64,000 bases of DNA from Dermanyssus gallinae (GCA_003439945.1 QVRM01005974.1:186001-250000), one strand, 5' to 3'; positions 43,913 through 55,130 are shown, counted from the first letter of the stretch. Translations and numbers: made by a program. Notes: generated by a model not told the origin, from the letters alone.

Positions 43913-46110
43913 ATGAAACGAAGGAAAGTAGTTGGAAGAGACCGAGTAGGAGACACACAAGAAAGCTTCTCACTTCGGCCAGAGATGCAGTGGCGGATGC
44001 AGATGCGGCGGCAAGAACGCATCAAGAAATCCCGACAAGCTATAGAAGCTAAGATCATGCAGGTTAATCTCAATAGCTGCAGGGTCGCACATGATCTCCC
44101 GGCGGCAGCAGTAGACCGGTTGGTTATGGACCTACGCCTGTTGTCAGAGCCAAACGAGGCCCTGATAAAGGCAGCGGACAATGGGGGATAGACGGTAGAC
44201 GAAAAAACGGACACTGCGATTTGGTGGACTATACCTATAGCTGTTAATTCTCCTTCAACAGAGGCCAAAAGGAATTTGCTGAAACTGGAAGCACTGGACG
44301 TCAGCGTCAGGATGCGGGATTATCAGACCCAGATTTTTACGGGTGACGTAACCGCGTCTGTGCTTTGGGGTAGTAGGTGCACCAACATTCGGCGACAATC
44401 CCTGATGGAAAGGTTGGCCAAACGGAGACTTCTGGCTATGGACAACCCGAAAGCGGCAGCGACGTTCGCCCGCAGAGGTGAGGAACCTCTATAGACCTGA
44501 CGATTAGCGCCGCGGACACAGCCTACAGAGTAGTGGACTGGGGGGTCCTTGAATGCGAAGAGAACCTTAGTGACCACCGATATATTGTACCACAGGCCCA
44601 GATGGTTGGCTCGCAGGTTGAGGAAAGAGAAGTTTAGGACCAGAATATTTCAGGGCTGTAACGAACTGAAAGATATCTTCAGTGAGAAATGCTTAGGCAA
44701 GATCTTTCTTAAAGCATGCGAGATGGCAACGCCAGCTTCAGTAAACCCGCAACGGAAAAACGCTACACCAAAGTACTGGTGGTCCCCCGAGGTGGCCGCT
44801 GCATGAAGAAAGTGCATCAGAGCCTGTCACCGATACACTAGAGTCCGTGGGGAGGCCAAAAAGGCGAAAACGGAATCTTTCGAGTAGGATTGGCGGGGAA
44901 AAGCGGATCATCTTTAGTCCGAGTACAAGGCGACACGCTCGCACCTGAAAGCCACCATCAGAAAAAGTAGGCTTTGGTACTAGAACCAACTGATCGAGGA
45001 GATCGAGCAGGGCGTGTGGGGGAAGCCCTACAAAATTGTATTGGGCAAACTGAGCACGAGGGCACCGACGGCCCCACTGGATCTGACAGAAGCCATTGTG
45101 GCTCATCTTTTTCCGATGCAGACGGAGGAAGGCAGATACACTATTGTGGTGAATGAGGAGAATATTCCTCCTGTAACGCTCAAGAAGAACGCAGCAAGCG
45201 GCTGCAAGGATGCGCAAAATGGGGGGCGATTGTGAATGCGGTGGAGAAAAAGAGTGTATCAGCGTCTATTCGTCGTCTGATAGTTTCGCATCTGGCTAAA
45301 ACTAGAGCTATGACGGCAGGTAGTACGCTATGACTACGGCGGTCCTGCTTATTAGAACAAAGCACTGTAGGGGGCTGGATATCCGTGTGGATGGCCACAT
45401 GATCCAGATAAATAAGCAAGCCAGATATTTAGGTGTTATGCTTGACAGAAGCTTGAGCTGTACAGCCTACATTGATTATGTACTGGCCAAAACGCATCAG
45501 GTGGCAAGCAACCCGAAGAACAAAGGGGCCCTCGGAGAAAAAGCGCCATCTTTTAGCATCAGTCGCTACTTCAATATGGCTCTACTGGTCAGCAGTGTGG
45601 AGAGAAGCTGCACTGAAAACCAAGAAGAATAAGAAAAAGCTAAGAGCAAGACGCAGATAGTGCTGGTCATTGGGGTCAGAGCGGAGAGAACAGTGTCCAC
45701 AGACGCTGTGCTGGTAAGTGCCCGCATGATACCTTGGCCAAACGGATAGAGAAGAATTTCCCCTTATACCAGGACCAGGCACTTAGAAAAGAAAATGCAA
45801 GAAAAACTCAGAATAACTGCGAAGCTAGGTCGACTGAAACGAAACGAGAGGCACTAGGGTCGTGGATGAGGTCAATAATCGCAGATCTCATGAAATGGTA
45901 CCGATGCGAGTACACGGAAACTACGTATTACCTAACTTAAGTTCTCACCGGTCATGACAGCTTCCAGACCTACATGGTGAAGATCGGGAAGACTGAGGCG
46001 GACATATGTGTCTTGTGCGATGCCGGCGAAACCGACGACATCAATCACACGCTTTTCGCATGCAGAGCTCTCGAGATCACAAGGCAAACGGCTCGTTTAC
46101 GACTAGACGT
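43913..46110 (+). pseudogene. R1-type ORF2 with internal deletions
   Basis: At 44055-44160 IMQVNLNSCRVAHDLPAAAV with LLSEPN marks the start of the endonuclease. DWGVLECEENLSDHRYI at about 44530-44580 marks its end with the Asp-His pair. The linker has TPKYWWSPEVAAA (44760-44806), and WGKPYKIVLGKLSTRAP (45015-45065) begins the RT. SVSASIRRLIVSHLAKTRAM follows near 45260-45310, and the next recognisable motif is already the thumb, RYLGVMLDRSLSCTAYIDYV (about 45425-45480). The Gln-Gly and Tyr-Ala-Asp-Asp segments are gone. The carboxy end has ICVLCDAGETDDINHTLFAC (about 46005-46065). It cannot encode an enzyme. Confidence 0.8.
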
Positions 46111-46256
46111 ACAGTGACCAATACGACAAGTGGTTTACTATCAAAGAAACTCAGCTCGAAAAAAGCTAGGATTTGGACCTACTGCAGTAACCGAAATCTA
46201 AATCCACGGCCCTTAAGATGCACGGCGGAACCGCTATCGTCACTGGAATATATCGT

Positions 46257-46272
46257 CCCCCCCCCCCCCCCC
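46257..46272. repeat. C homopolymer
   Basis: 16 consecutive C bases. Confidence 0.95.
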
Positions 46273-46289
46273 AAGCCATAGTATCCAAA

Positions 46290-46850
46290 ATTTCTTAGCT
46301 TCATTCGAGACGTTGAAGACGGTTTGCAAGCTTATCCAAACGGGCTTGAGTGCCAGCCTGGCAATCTAGTGCCCCGCCCCAGAAACGCAACCAGCTGTAA
46401 GCCATCGCTCACCCTCGTCGCAACTCTACCAGAAACACCTACTTCTCCATTTTGACGACACAAGCTGTGCACGCGTCAACAAAGCAAAACGTGGAATAGC
46501 GCCGTATGATATATTCTACAAACTGTAACTTGGCCACGTCGCAAGCATCTGCTCTGTTACGCGACCACCCACCCTGCAAATAAAACCAGTTTAAACACCC
46601 TCAGCATCTTGGCGAGGCAGCTCTTTTGCGGCGAGGGCCTCATGGTCGGGCAAGGAGAGCAAGGCGACTCGAAGGCGACATGGACTCACTATCTTGCACA
46701 CAACCTGTCACAATATCTGCAAATGCATATTTTACTTAAGCCTAATAGTCGTTTTTAAGAGGCAGGTTTTACGCATTCAAATTAAATGCATGTATGCGTT
46801 TATTTTGACCTCGTAATATGCTTCTCTGAAACGGGTATTAGGCGTGAGTG
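46290..46850. other. Unassigned sequence
   Basis: No feature recognised. Confidence 0.4.
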
Positions 46851-46851
46851 A

Positions 46852-46898
46852 CATATATATATATATATATATACACACATAACTATTTACGTAATTCA

Positions 46899-46969
<71 letters not shown>

Positions 46970-46983
46970 CGTAATTCAGTACA
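46852..46983. repeat. Two (TA)n arrays with a duplicated 20-bp flank
   Basis: TATTTACGTAATTCAGTACA occurs at 46884-46903 and 46964-46983, on each side of a TA array of about 30 units. A shorter TA array precedes the first copy. Confidence 0.9.
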
Positions 46984-46984
46984 A

Positions 46985-47905
46985 GCATACTGGGGTGAGA
47001 ATGACTACAGGGGGTGATTATTTAGAGGAAGAAGGCAAAAGGAGAAAGAAATGCAGTAAGGTCCACAGCGCGGGGTTAGGAAAGAAGTTAGAAACAATAC
47101 AAGGAGAAGTGAAAAAAATTGCATTGCGTCGCCGTTTTAATTGCGCCAGGAAGTGTCTTGAGGGAGAAGGGGAGATGTCAAATTTTATACAAAGGAAAGT
47201 ACAAAGCTAAGGGTTAGTATTAGGATTACATATGTCACAAATCAAATATGGGTTAAATAGATGCAGCTGGTAAATGCAGCACTAAAGATCAAAACAAAAT
47301 GGAATCGCATAGTAGAGTTCGCAGCTAGGGAGATCGGGTACAATAGTCAGCAATGGGTAAGAGCGCGGGTATTAGAGAAAATTGTGAAATTGAGGGTAAA
47401 CATTGAGGGTATACAGGCAAATGGAACCTAGCGATGGGTCCCAGACCGGGTTTGGCAGGTATATATGGAAAATAAAAGCGGGAAAAGAGCGGGGTAGAAT
47501 GGGTATACGATAATTCAAGAGCAAGTGGGCTAGTGGCACATGCCAGGACAGGGATGTTGGATACAAGGATACAAAGATACTAAATATAGGGGTAACGTAC
47601 GTAGATCAATCAAAAATATTGTAAAGGAATGTACAGATGTAGATGATGCCCTATGTTTAGGGCCATCAAATGTTAGAAAGGAACAGGTCGATATTGCAAA
47701 GAGAGGTTGTCTCAATGGAAGGCAAATACTAAGTAGGTATATATACCCGCTTGCGCTTTGCTTTGATAACTCAGTAGGTGTTGGAGGATGCATTGATTAT
47801 ATGGATGCGCAGGTAACCTATATGCTGCCGCTCTATACGCCCCTGATATAAAAGGGAACATGTGTATTTAGGAATACGTACCAAGCCAATAATTAATCAC
47901 TCGAT
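46985..47905. other. Unassigned, purine-rich stretch
   Basis: Plus-strand purine bias with many GGGTA/AGGG motifs and plus frames at 47010-47210 and 47540-47851. No family is recognised. The strand asymmetry contrasts with neighbouring DNA. Confidence 0.4.
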
Positions 47906-47908
47906 CAG

Positions 47909-47960
47909 TCATATTTAAAACCTGGCCTACGACAGAGCGTAGGCCAGGTTTTAAATATGA
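47909..47960. repeat. Perfect 23-bp hairpin
   Basis: The left arm 47909-47931 begins TCATATTTAAAACCTGGCCT. It is perfectly complementary to 47938-47960 around a 6-nt loop, ACAGAG, and the pairing extends 4 more bp with one G-T pair (47905-47964). Confidence 0.93.
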
Positions 47961-48386
47961 TTGAATTTGCGTCTACAAACGTCTGGGAGTCTAGACGCAA
48001 GACACTTCAAGGTCAACACTGACTAAACACAGACGCACGAGGCAACGCTGGACAAGTGAACCGAGGAGTGGGTGCCCCCTGGCCAAGAAGTGGTCTATAC
48101 GCGTAGCCGCGTGGAGAAGAACCCTCATCTCAACCTAAGGCAATGCTACGACAAGACGGGCCAGGGACCGTTCTGTTGTACTTTGCGGTAGAGACGTTTA
48201 CTGGCCATGATTAGTTTTAGTTATACATAACAAGGATTGGAAAGGCGCATATTAATGCACACTGTGCACTTTAGTGGACGTGTTGACTACTCGGTCTCGT
48301 TCTGCCGTACGCTAGCGCAACGACGGGTTATCTTTACAGAATACGCTTAAGCTGGAAATAACAGAGCTCTCTACCTTGAAGTCCTG

Positions 48387-48632
48387 ATGGGTAAGAAAAC
48401 ACACCAGAAAGATGCGCGCAGAGTGCATTTTACAGACAGACCACCGCCTAGTCACGGTCGAGATGAAGACGCCACGCAAGGAGCCTTGGCAAGCTTACCC
48501 TCCGGTGGGCCCCAATGCATCTTCCCAGGACCCGGGACTATGATGGACTGGGAAAGTATGAGGCTTATCTCTCATAGCGTCAACGTATTGCCACACGGGG
48601 GTAGAGTAGGAAGGATTAAGGTTTTTAGTTAA
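48387..48632 (+). CDS. Hypothetical open frame
   Basis: ATG-started, 81 codons, beginning MGKKTHQKDARRVHFTDRPP and containing GPGTMMDWESMRLISHSVNV. It is rich in Pro, Gly, Asp and Arg. No family, signal peptide or zinc motif was recognised. It could be a small host exon, a fragment of an ORF1 or chance. The surrounding 47.97-49.19 kb holds no other recognisable feature. Confidence 0.2.
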   Translation: MGKKTHQKDARRVHFTDRPPPSHGRDEDATQGALASLPSGGPQCIFPGPGTMMDWESMRLISHSVNVLPHGGRVGRIKVFS

Positions 48633-49188
48633 TGAAAATCCCACTCTAGGTGTTGTCAGAAATTCTGTCCGAACTTTTCTTGTCTACGCCAGAGACGTTT
48701 GGGCCTTCTGACAAGCTGAGTCAATAAAATTCAAGTTTCCCAGAATTGTTTTGTATGTTCAGAAGTTTATCGAGCCTCGGGAGATCCACCCAAAATGTTC
48801 TCGACGTTCGGAACCTGAAAAAAAAATACCTAACATACATAACTTAATTTAACTAGATAAACAACATTGGGGCGGGACTACTTAAGATTGTATACCTTGG
48901 AGTGCATCGCGTAATCCGTGCCAAAAGTTCTCGCCTTCTTATATTACCCCATAATTTAACACAATGAACAACATCCTTACTTATAGAATTCGTCATTTCA
49001 GAACACATCAAGATGACAGATAATCGAGCTAGTGTCAAAAAACATCACAAATGTCATTTGTCGAACGCCGGAACGTGGGCCATCAGGTTTATGCTCAATA
49101 CTGTGATAATGCATATATCATCAAGTTACATCTATTCAAGTCGCATATATTGTTGACAAATTTGTAAAAACGAACATTTGTATTTTTG

Positions 49189-49192
<4 letters not shown>

Positions 49193-49220
<28 letters not shown>
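49193..49220. repeat. (TA)n microsatellite
   Basis: About 14 TA units. Confidence 0.92.
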
Positions 49221-49224
<4 letters not shown>

Positions 49225-49225
<1 letters not shown>

Positions 49226-49719
49226 CAACAGTAGAATGGATACGCATATTTGGTCTTAGATCAGGATGTTCAAAACAGCAAAACAGCAGTTTCATTAAGG
49301 GATCTAAGGGATTTACGCTACGACTCGTTTGCTTTCGACGGTGCCGCAGCTGAGAAGACTGAGTCTGGCTAGCGGGGCGACGTGCGGCCCGTTGAACTGC
49401 GTTCGATCACGCCATTTTGCCATCGGCGCGGATCGGAAAATCGGCCGCTTTCGGCGCCTATTCGTTGCGTGAGCGCCGAAGTCCTCATCAGTTTGATCGC
49501 CGACAGCTCGACTTCATTCCTTGTTTTGGTGACAGTCGGCAACGCTATGAGCAACGCCAGTGCGCCCAGAAGTTCGCGTAGCTACCAAGCCTGTATTATA
49601 TGGTTATACGGGTTATTGACTCCCCCCCCGTCTTTTTGCGTAGATGGATAAGCTCGAAAAGTGACGGATTACACATCAACTTCTGTAATATATCTGTATG
49701 TCTGCCTTGTCCCGGTGCA

Positions 49720-49720
<1 letters not shown>
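49225..49720. other. Unassigned; GC-rich core
   Basis: 49.35-49.58 kb is GC-rich and open on both strands (for example 49382-49651 plus), with no recognisable domain. A host gene exon is possible but unsupported. Confidence 0.35.

Positions 49721-49722
<2 letters not shown>

Positions 49723-49751
<29 letters not shown>
49723..49751. repeat. (TA)n microsatellite
   Basis: About 15 TA units. Confidence 0.92.
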
Positions 49752-49753
<2 letters not shown>

Positions 49754-49900
49754 TACATCAGTAATAGATAGCATCATGTTATATGCCACACCCTTATGCG
49801 AGCGCACGATTACCAGAGCTACAACACGTCCCCTTCTCAACGAAACCGAAAGATGGCTATGGCACGGTTTTCACACCAGCCACATTAGGCTTCTCTAGAG

Positions 49901-49980
49901 AAAAATAGGTCCTGGGACCTATTTTTAATCCTTAGGTCCCAGGACCTAATAATCTCTAGGTCCTGGGACCTAAGGATTAA
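49901..49980. repeat. Nested perfect palindromes built on AGGTCC..GGACCT
   Basis: 49901-49926 is a palindrome with 12-bp arms around TG. 49925-49948 and 49957-49980 are perfectly complementary 24-bp arms around the 8-nt loop ATAATCTC. All three core units contain AGGTCC and GGACCT, so each arm is itself a small hairpin. Confidence 0.93.
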
Positions 49981-49984
49981 AGAG

Positions 49985-50425
49985 TTAGCATTAAAAAAAA
50001 AACTCCTAATTAAAGTCCGGACAAAAGGAATACTTCTCGGCAGAACAGACACTCTAAGCAAAGTAAGTTAATAATGGGAAGCAATCCAGCCGGGCCATAC
50101 TGGATACTGAACGAAATCTATACCTCCTGATCTCAAAAAATGATACAGCTTCATAGACGGCTCGCGTAGCTACCCGCTCACGCAACTGCCAGATGGCCAC
50201 GGCGGCTGCCTTCAGCAATACCTATACCGCACTGCTGAAACTGACTTGCCCGGTGGCCAGGTAAAGTAAGTCTCGGGAAGACAGTACTGTGGCCACGTCC
50301 GACAAAAAGCAAAGAGGTCGAATAAATTTGAGTTGGTTTGTTAGTCCCACATTACAGTGTCTTTAACAACGACCCCGGTGTACATGACTTTCACTAGTTA
50401 ATCTTACTGCAAAAAATTGTGTATA
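49985..50425. other. Unassigned sequence
   Basis: No feature recognised. Confidence 0.4.
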
Positions 50426-50475
50426 TATATTGGGTTGATTCATAAGTCCGTTTGGAGAGTGGCATGCACCGCTGC

Positions 50476-50478
<3 letters not shown>

Positions 50479-50513
<35 letters not shown>

Positions 50514-50689
50514 TTTCCCGTAAGGCAATTGCCCGTGTACGGATTTTTCATGTCATGGCTAAGTTTACTCCACTCCGGCATTTACCTTGTCTAAATTGGA
50601 AACCATGCAAACCAATTTAAGAGTGGCCGGTCTGGGTCTCGAACCCGGTCCTCCCGAATGCAAGGCAAAGGCTTTGCCACTAAGCCACC
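50479..50689 (-). mobile_element. tRNA-like SINE, family C, copy 1, with long poly(A)
   Basis: The plus strand starts with 32 T, so the minus-strand element ends in a 32-nt poly(A). The minus-strand head reads GGTGGCTTAGTGGCAAAGCC, then the TTTGCCTTGCATTCGGGAGG block, then the B box GGGTTCGAGACC. The body contains an ATTTAGACAAGGTAAATGCC segment and a GGCAATTGCCTTACGGG end. A long uniform tail suggests recent insertion. A second copy of the head is at 55.2 kb. Confidence 0.8.
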
Positions 50690-50691
50690 AT

Positions 50692-51010
50692 GTGAAGTGT
50701 ATGGCAAAGAGGCAGTAATAGATAGGACAGTTTACAAGTGGTTTGTCCGATTTTGGAACGGCGTCTTCGACGTTACCTCTCGCTGTGCGAGATCGTGGCC
50801 ATTGTCGAGGTACCACATTCATCCGTTCAAAGGCATCTCAATGCCGAGGGAATCGCAAGTTGGATGTATGGGTGCCGCACTCACTTAGCAATCGCCAACT
50901 AAGAAACCGTACGCTAGTTTGCGACCATCTCCTTAAAAAGAACGAGGATCGCCCCTTTCTCTGCACCATGGTCACATGGGATGAGAAGTTAATACTCTAT
51001 AGGAATTAAC
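50692..51010 (+). pseudogene. mariner transposase fragment
   Basis: Frames read CEVYGKEAVIDRTVYKWFVR and FWNGVFDV (50692-50775), the amino helix-turn-helix. A further set, PHSSVQRHLNAEGIAS, KLDVWVPHSLSNRQLRNRT and HLLKKNEDRPFL, ends in TWDEKLILYRN at about 50970-51006. The Asp in TWDEK is the first catalytic residue. Everything after it is lost and several frame changes are present. The type differs from the 23.3-kb mariner. Confidence 0.75.
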
Positions 51011-51029
51011 AACATGGTAAATTATGATA

Positions 51030-51760
51030 AATTTGCCTTAAAAAGGCAAACTGCCTACTGAAGTATTTCACCTACGGCATCCTTGATCAAGCAATTCAGA
51101 GGTGTTAGTCTAAGGTGGACAATTCGGCATATTCAATATGCTTGTCCTACTATGGAACATTAGAATATAAATGCCGATCAATCATTGTGTACGCAAGACT
51201 TAAAACGGTAATAAAATAACATGAATATTCAATTCGTTAAGCCTTGGTGTGTTCATTCACCTTGAAATATACGCGTGGCAAGTAATATTGCCAACAACAG
51301 CAACAACAATCACCAACGGGATATCGCAAACGCTCTAATGGCGTTTGGTCTCGAATCATCTGGCGTTTAAGACAAGGATGCACTTAAACCGACAAAAGAA
51401 CTTGGACAGAAGCTCTTTAAGACAACAGCGGAGCCAAAATTGATCTCATTTCTCCGACAGAGGGTGTTGTTGGAACTACACAAAGACAACGCCAAGATAA
51501 AGTCAAATAGTTCGTCTGTGTGGCACGAATATTACGAAGCCATGGGGAACGAGCACACGATCTACCCATTCATCCTTGAGGAATGATTCTTAACACGCTC
51601 CCGAGGGAAAAAGGCGTTAAGGAACTGATGTAAATATAGAGAGTTGAATTTGTACCTTTGCCGGCTGGCACTAATTGAATAACAAAGTAAGTAATTGTAT
51701 TTACGACATAATACATTGATTTAAAAAATAATCATTTTAAAAAAATATTATTAGGTACCG
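51030..51760. other. Unassigned sequence
   Basis: No feature recognised. A plus-strand stretch at 51.3-51.6 kb has short open pieces without motifs. Confidence 0.4.
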
Positions 51761-51774
51761 TGGTGGTAGACAGG

Positions 51775-52165
51775 GTTAATAAGCCCAGATCTCATGAAAT
51801 GGTACCGATACGAGCACGAGGAAACCACGTACTGCTTAACCTAAGTTCTCACCAGTAATGGCAGCGCTAAGATCTATATGGTGAAGATCGGATTGATGTG
51901 TCTTGTGCAACGCTGGCTGGTGACCGGTGACGTGGATCATATTTTGTACGCAGGGCTCTCAATGAGACGAGGCAGTCGGTGCGATCACGTCTAACCGTAT
52001 AGCGCAGTTCGACGAGAGATCGACTCTGAGGGTTGCTCTGAACTGGAATACGAGCCTTGATTCTAAAGAGGTCGTTATGAGATTGAAAACGAAGATGACG
52101 GAAGAGAGACAGAAATGTATGAAGCGTCGCCAGCAGATTGAAGATTGAAAGCTAGGCCAGCGGCT
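51775..52165 (+). mobile_element. R1-clade LINE 3' fragment
   Basis: CAGATCTCATGAAATGGTAC, CACGTACTGCTTAACCTAAG and TCTTGTGCAACGCTGGC match 45885-46025 of the 43.6-kb element with scattered substitutions. The remainder reads a helical carboxy tail (MRLKTKMTEERQKCMKRRQQ) up to a stop near 52148. Confidence 0.75.
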
Positions 52166-52440
52166 CCCTACATACAATGGAGTCATATCACAAATATGGG
52201 TGTGCACTAAGCATTTCTGTTCCTGGCCCCGCATTTATTTGTATACAAAGTATAAAAATACATATAATTCTTGAATCGAACGCGGAGACCCCATGGTGTA
52301 TGAACACACGAATGCTTACTTCATTAAGCAACATTGCTAACAAGCCAACAGTATTCTACGATGGTTACTAACAGTGATAACCCCTGTCCTAAGTACAACT
52401 CTAATTTACAAACAGATACAAATGCCTAGCTATTCGACGC

Positions 52441-52700
52441 GAGTGGCGGTGTGGTCTGGCGGACTAGTGCGCTAGTCATGGGTGTCATCTACCGGGGTGT
52501 CGCCGGTTCGATCCCTGTTGTTGATTGAATTTTATTTGAGGGATACTCATTGAGAATAGATGATAAACCATACCGCTGAGAGTCAGCGGTCATGCTGCCA
52601 CAAGGACCTGTTGGGTAAACCCAAGATATCTCAACATGTCCGGCCTTTGGTGCATTAAAGATATACCTCTCAGTGAGTTCCAACCCCTAGGGGCCAAAGG
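52441..52700 (+). mobile_element. tRNA-derived SINE, family B, copy 2
   Basis: The head GTGGCGGTGTGGTCTGGCGG, the B box GGTTCGATCCC at 52505-52515, GTTGTTGATTGAATTTTATT and a long tail ending near CTCAGTGAGTTCCAACCCCT parallel the 17.2-kb copy in the head. Confidence 0.7.
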
Positions 52701-52941
52701 ATGATCTAGAATTAAAAACAACCTTTTTAATTTTTTTTTTTATTCTAGTTATCCGACGATAATTAACGGTTAGACGTGTTCACATATGCGTTTGGTATCC
52801 CTGACACGGAAAATATAAGTACCAGGACAGTTTGCCTGCTAACACTAGTTTCAGCTAAAGTTATACGCATAGAAATTACTTTTGAGCGATGCAGTATTAA
52901 AACGTGGCAGGGCGGTAGCGTGAAGACCTCTGATTACTTTT

Positions 52942-53935
52942 GTGCTATTTTATTATAATCATATTGTAGTGATGTATGCTAGTGACATCGTTGTTGCTCA
53001 TCGTAACATTGGTGCCATTTCGCGTATTATCGCCATGGTAGAGGCGTATCTCATGAAAAAAGGGCTAAAGAGAAACTCACGTAAAACCAAGGCAATTAAG
53101 TTTTGTCACGATGGGCGTTTAGCTGCAAACGACGTTATTCGTTGCTGCGGGAGGCCATTGGAGTTTGTAAACTCTTTCCCATACTTGGGTCTCCGGATTC
53201 ACTACAGAAGAACATCGTTTACTACACACATTGAGAACAGTGTTAACTCGGCACTGGCAGCTCTCTACGGAGGGGTCGGAGATGTACGGCGACTGTCTGT
53301 CGGTACGGCTGTGTGCTTGTTTATGTTAAAAAATCTGCCAAAGTTGGCGTATAGCTTAGACAGAGTGTGGCACTACCTATCCCAAGCTAATTTTAATTTG
53401 CTTGAAAAGTGCTTCACACTATACATGAAGCGAGTACTCTGCCTTTCAATCAAGGCGAGAAGCCGCTTCGTCTATGTATTGTCGGACTGTGCGCCGATGG
53501 TGGAGATGCTTCGGCTTAGGCTGCGTATGCCATTGACGGAGCCACTTAACCATTTCTTGGAAGAGTGGCGACGCAAATTCACGGAAGCAGCGACGGAGGT
53601 AAGAACGCTCGACGTCTTTAAGACTCCTTGGTTGTGGGCCGGGGTGGCCTGCGATGACAGGCATGTATACACCAGGTACATTGTACACGGGTTCCATCAC
53701 CTCGTATGCTCCTGTAGGGACTTTATGAAGACTATATTACTCAGTGTATTTGTCGGTTCTGCTCGCAGCAATGCGTTAAGTACCCCGCGGTTGATTGTCC
53801 GGCACTGCAACGAAGATCTTTACACTTCTTCTCTCGGCAAAACGGCAGGACAACAAGTAATTATGTTTAATAATGACATGAACTATTCTGTACATACTCT
53901 ATTTGAGTGAAATAAATATGATTGATTGATTATAA
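52942..53935 (+). mobile_element. LINE-X copy 2
   Basis: The copy begins just before the RT active site. The 322-codon frame 52942-53910 reads VVMYASDIVVAHRN, where the first catalytic Asp is Ser (52981-52983), then FPYLGLRIHYRRTSF, the carboxy domain with DDRHVYTRYIVHGFHHLVCS, and a Cys region disturbed by a frameshift. The 3' end is ACTCTATTTGAGTGAAATAA followed by ATATGATTGATTGATTAT, an ATTG-type tail. Parallel to 26.05-27.0 kb throughout. Confidence 0.85.
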
Positions 53936-54011
53936 TCATATTTGTGTTACACACATTTAATTGATCATTATCATCATCATCATCATTGATCATAATTTTT
54001 TTTATCATAGT

Positions 54012-54013
<2 letters not shown>

Positions 54014-54060
<47 letters not shown>
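54014..54060. repeat. (TA)n array at LINE 5' junction
   Basis: About 23 TA units immediately before a 5'-truncated LINE. Confidence 0.95.
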
Positions 54061-54063
<3 letters not shown>

Positions 54064-54573
54064 CGAGGTAGTTCTTCGTAGAGCACGTATAATACAAAAC
54101 GACGCTCTAAGAGCTGTATTTGGCAGGCGACGCAGAGACTCCGTCAGTGATCTCTATGGGGCACATAACCTCCTCACGATCGAGTCATTATATTTGCTGA
54201 TGGTTGCCGTGCTGAGCTTTAAAATTACTCGGAATATTATTCCCTACGATGTTTCTTTTCCTCTTGTTCCCTTGTTTCGTAGAACCTCGAGGCATGCCAC
54301 AACATTCGTAGGGCCATTTGTTACTAAGAGATGTAGTCATCAAGCTCTTGCTTCTCGCTTGCCCGTGATATGGAGTAATATACCACAGCGCATTCGCCGC
54401 ATCACTTCCCTGAATTGTTTTACACGTGAGGTCCAGAAATGGTTACTCACTAGTGGGTGTTGACATGGCGGAGGCACACGTACTATTTGTGTTGTGTTAG
54501 GATGTTTGATTCTGCAAGGCTGAACAAACTTATTTTGTGATTGTCCATGGCTGACAGCAAGATATCTTAATCC

Positions 54574-54648
<75 letters not shown>

Positions 54649-54748
54649 CATTATTTTTATTCAATTTTATATGTTTTTAAATGAGAACTAAAGCATTGTA
54701 TAATGCAGTTCCTTTACTAAACCACGATTTGAATCTTGAATCTTGTCC
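54061..54748 (+). mobile_element. LINE 3' fragment with TTGAATC tail
   Basis: The plus frame 54061-54463 reads RRARIIQNDALRAVFGRRRR, SVSDLYGAHNLLTIESLYLL, HATTFVGPFVTKRCSHQALA and RLPVIWSNIPQRIR, then LNCFTREVQKWLL. This is the carboxy region of a LINE protein as found in many arthropod CR1/Jockey-like elements. An ATT array (54578-54650) interrupts the 3' region, and the end reads GATTTGAATCTTGAATCTTG, a 7-bp tandem terminal repeat. Confidence 0.7.
54578..54650. repeat. (ATT)n microsatellite
   Basis: About 24 trinucleotide units. Confidence 0.95.
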
Positions 54749-54749
54749 A

Positions 54750-55130
54750 TGCAATGCATGCCTTTTAAAATACGTATGGTTTCAGAGTAAGGCAGCCGAT
54801 AGCGCGTCTGCAATGCGTAAACGCGGATATTTCGTTCATGCAGGAGAATGACGCACGAGGACACAACGAACATCCTTTAGTATTTTATGGCCGTAGGTGA
54901 CAGTTGGTCGTGTTTTGCTTAGTGGCCAGCGCGGTCACGCTTGCAGGCCGGCCAAGCGTCGTCCGAACATGCGTGGCACACACCAGGCTAACGTGACAAC
55001 GCTGTCGAAACAGCCGATAATTCAACTTAGGCAGACTATATAAAAGCTCTCTAGGAAAAAAATTAAAGATAATAAGACGACTGCGCAGAAACACCACCTC
55101 ACTGCTAGCTGTTGAGAAACACTACTACTC
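54750..55130. other. Unassigned sequence
   Basis: No feature recognised. Confidence 0.4.

Larger units (their letters stand above)
43570..46272 (+). mobile_element. R1-clade LINE deletion derivative
   Basis: Order on the plus strand: ORF1 knuckles, the endonuclease amino start and carboxy end, ORF2 linker, first RT segment, RT thumb, carboxy knuckle. A C run of 16 (46257-46272) follows the end. The endonuclease middle and the RT palm are missing, giving about 2.5 kb. A related 3' portion is at 51.77-52.16 kb with strong nucleotide similarity (GATCTCATGAAATGGTACCG and GTTCTCACC.GT.ATG.CAGC). Confidence 0.8.
50430..51020 (+). mobile_element. mariner relic, left end, split by a SINE
   Basis: After TA (50428-50429) the sequence reads TTGGGTTGATTCATAAGTCC, continuing GTTTGGAGAGTGGC, a typical mariner terminal repeat. 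Transposase pieces resume at 50692. No right terminal repeat was found downstream to 51.8 kb. A SINE (50479-50689) lies between end and coding sequence, and the space left without the SINE is too short for a normal 5' region, so bases were also lost. Confidence 0.75.

Noticed and set aside
53883..54086. Asp-rich and Tyr-Ile minus frame
   Set aside because: It is a translation of ATC/TA low-complexity sequence at the LINE-X tail.
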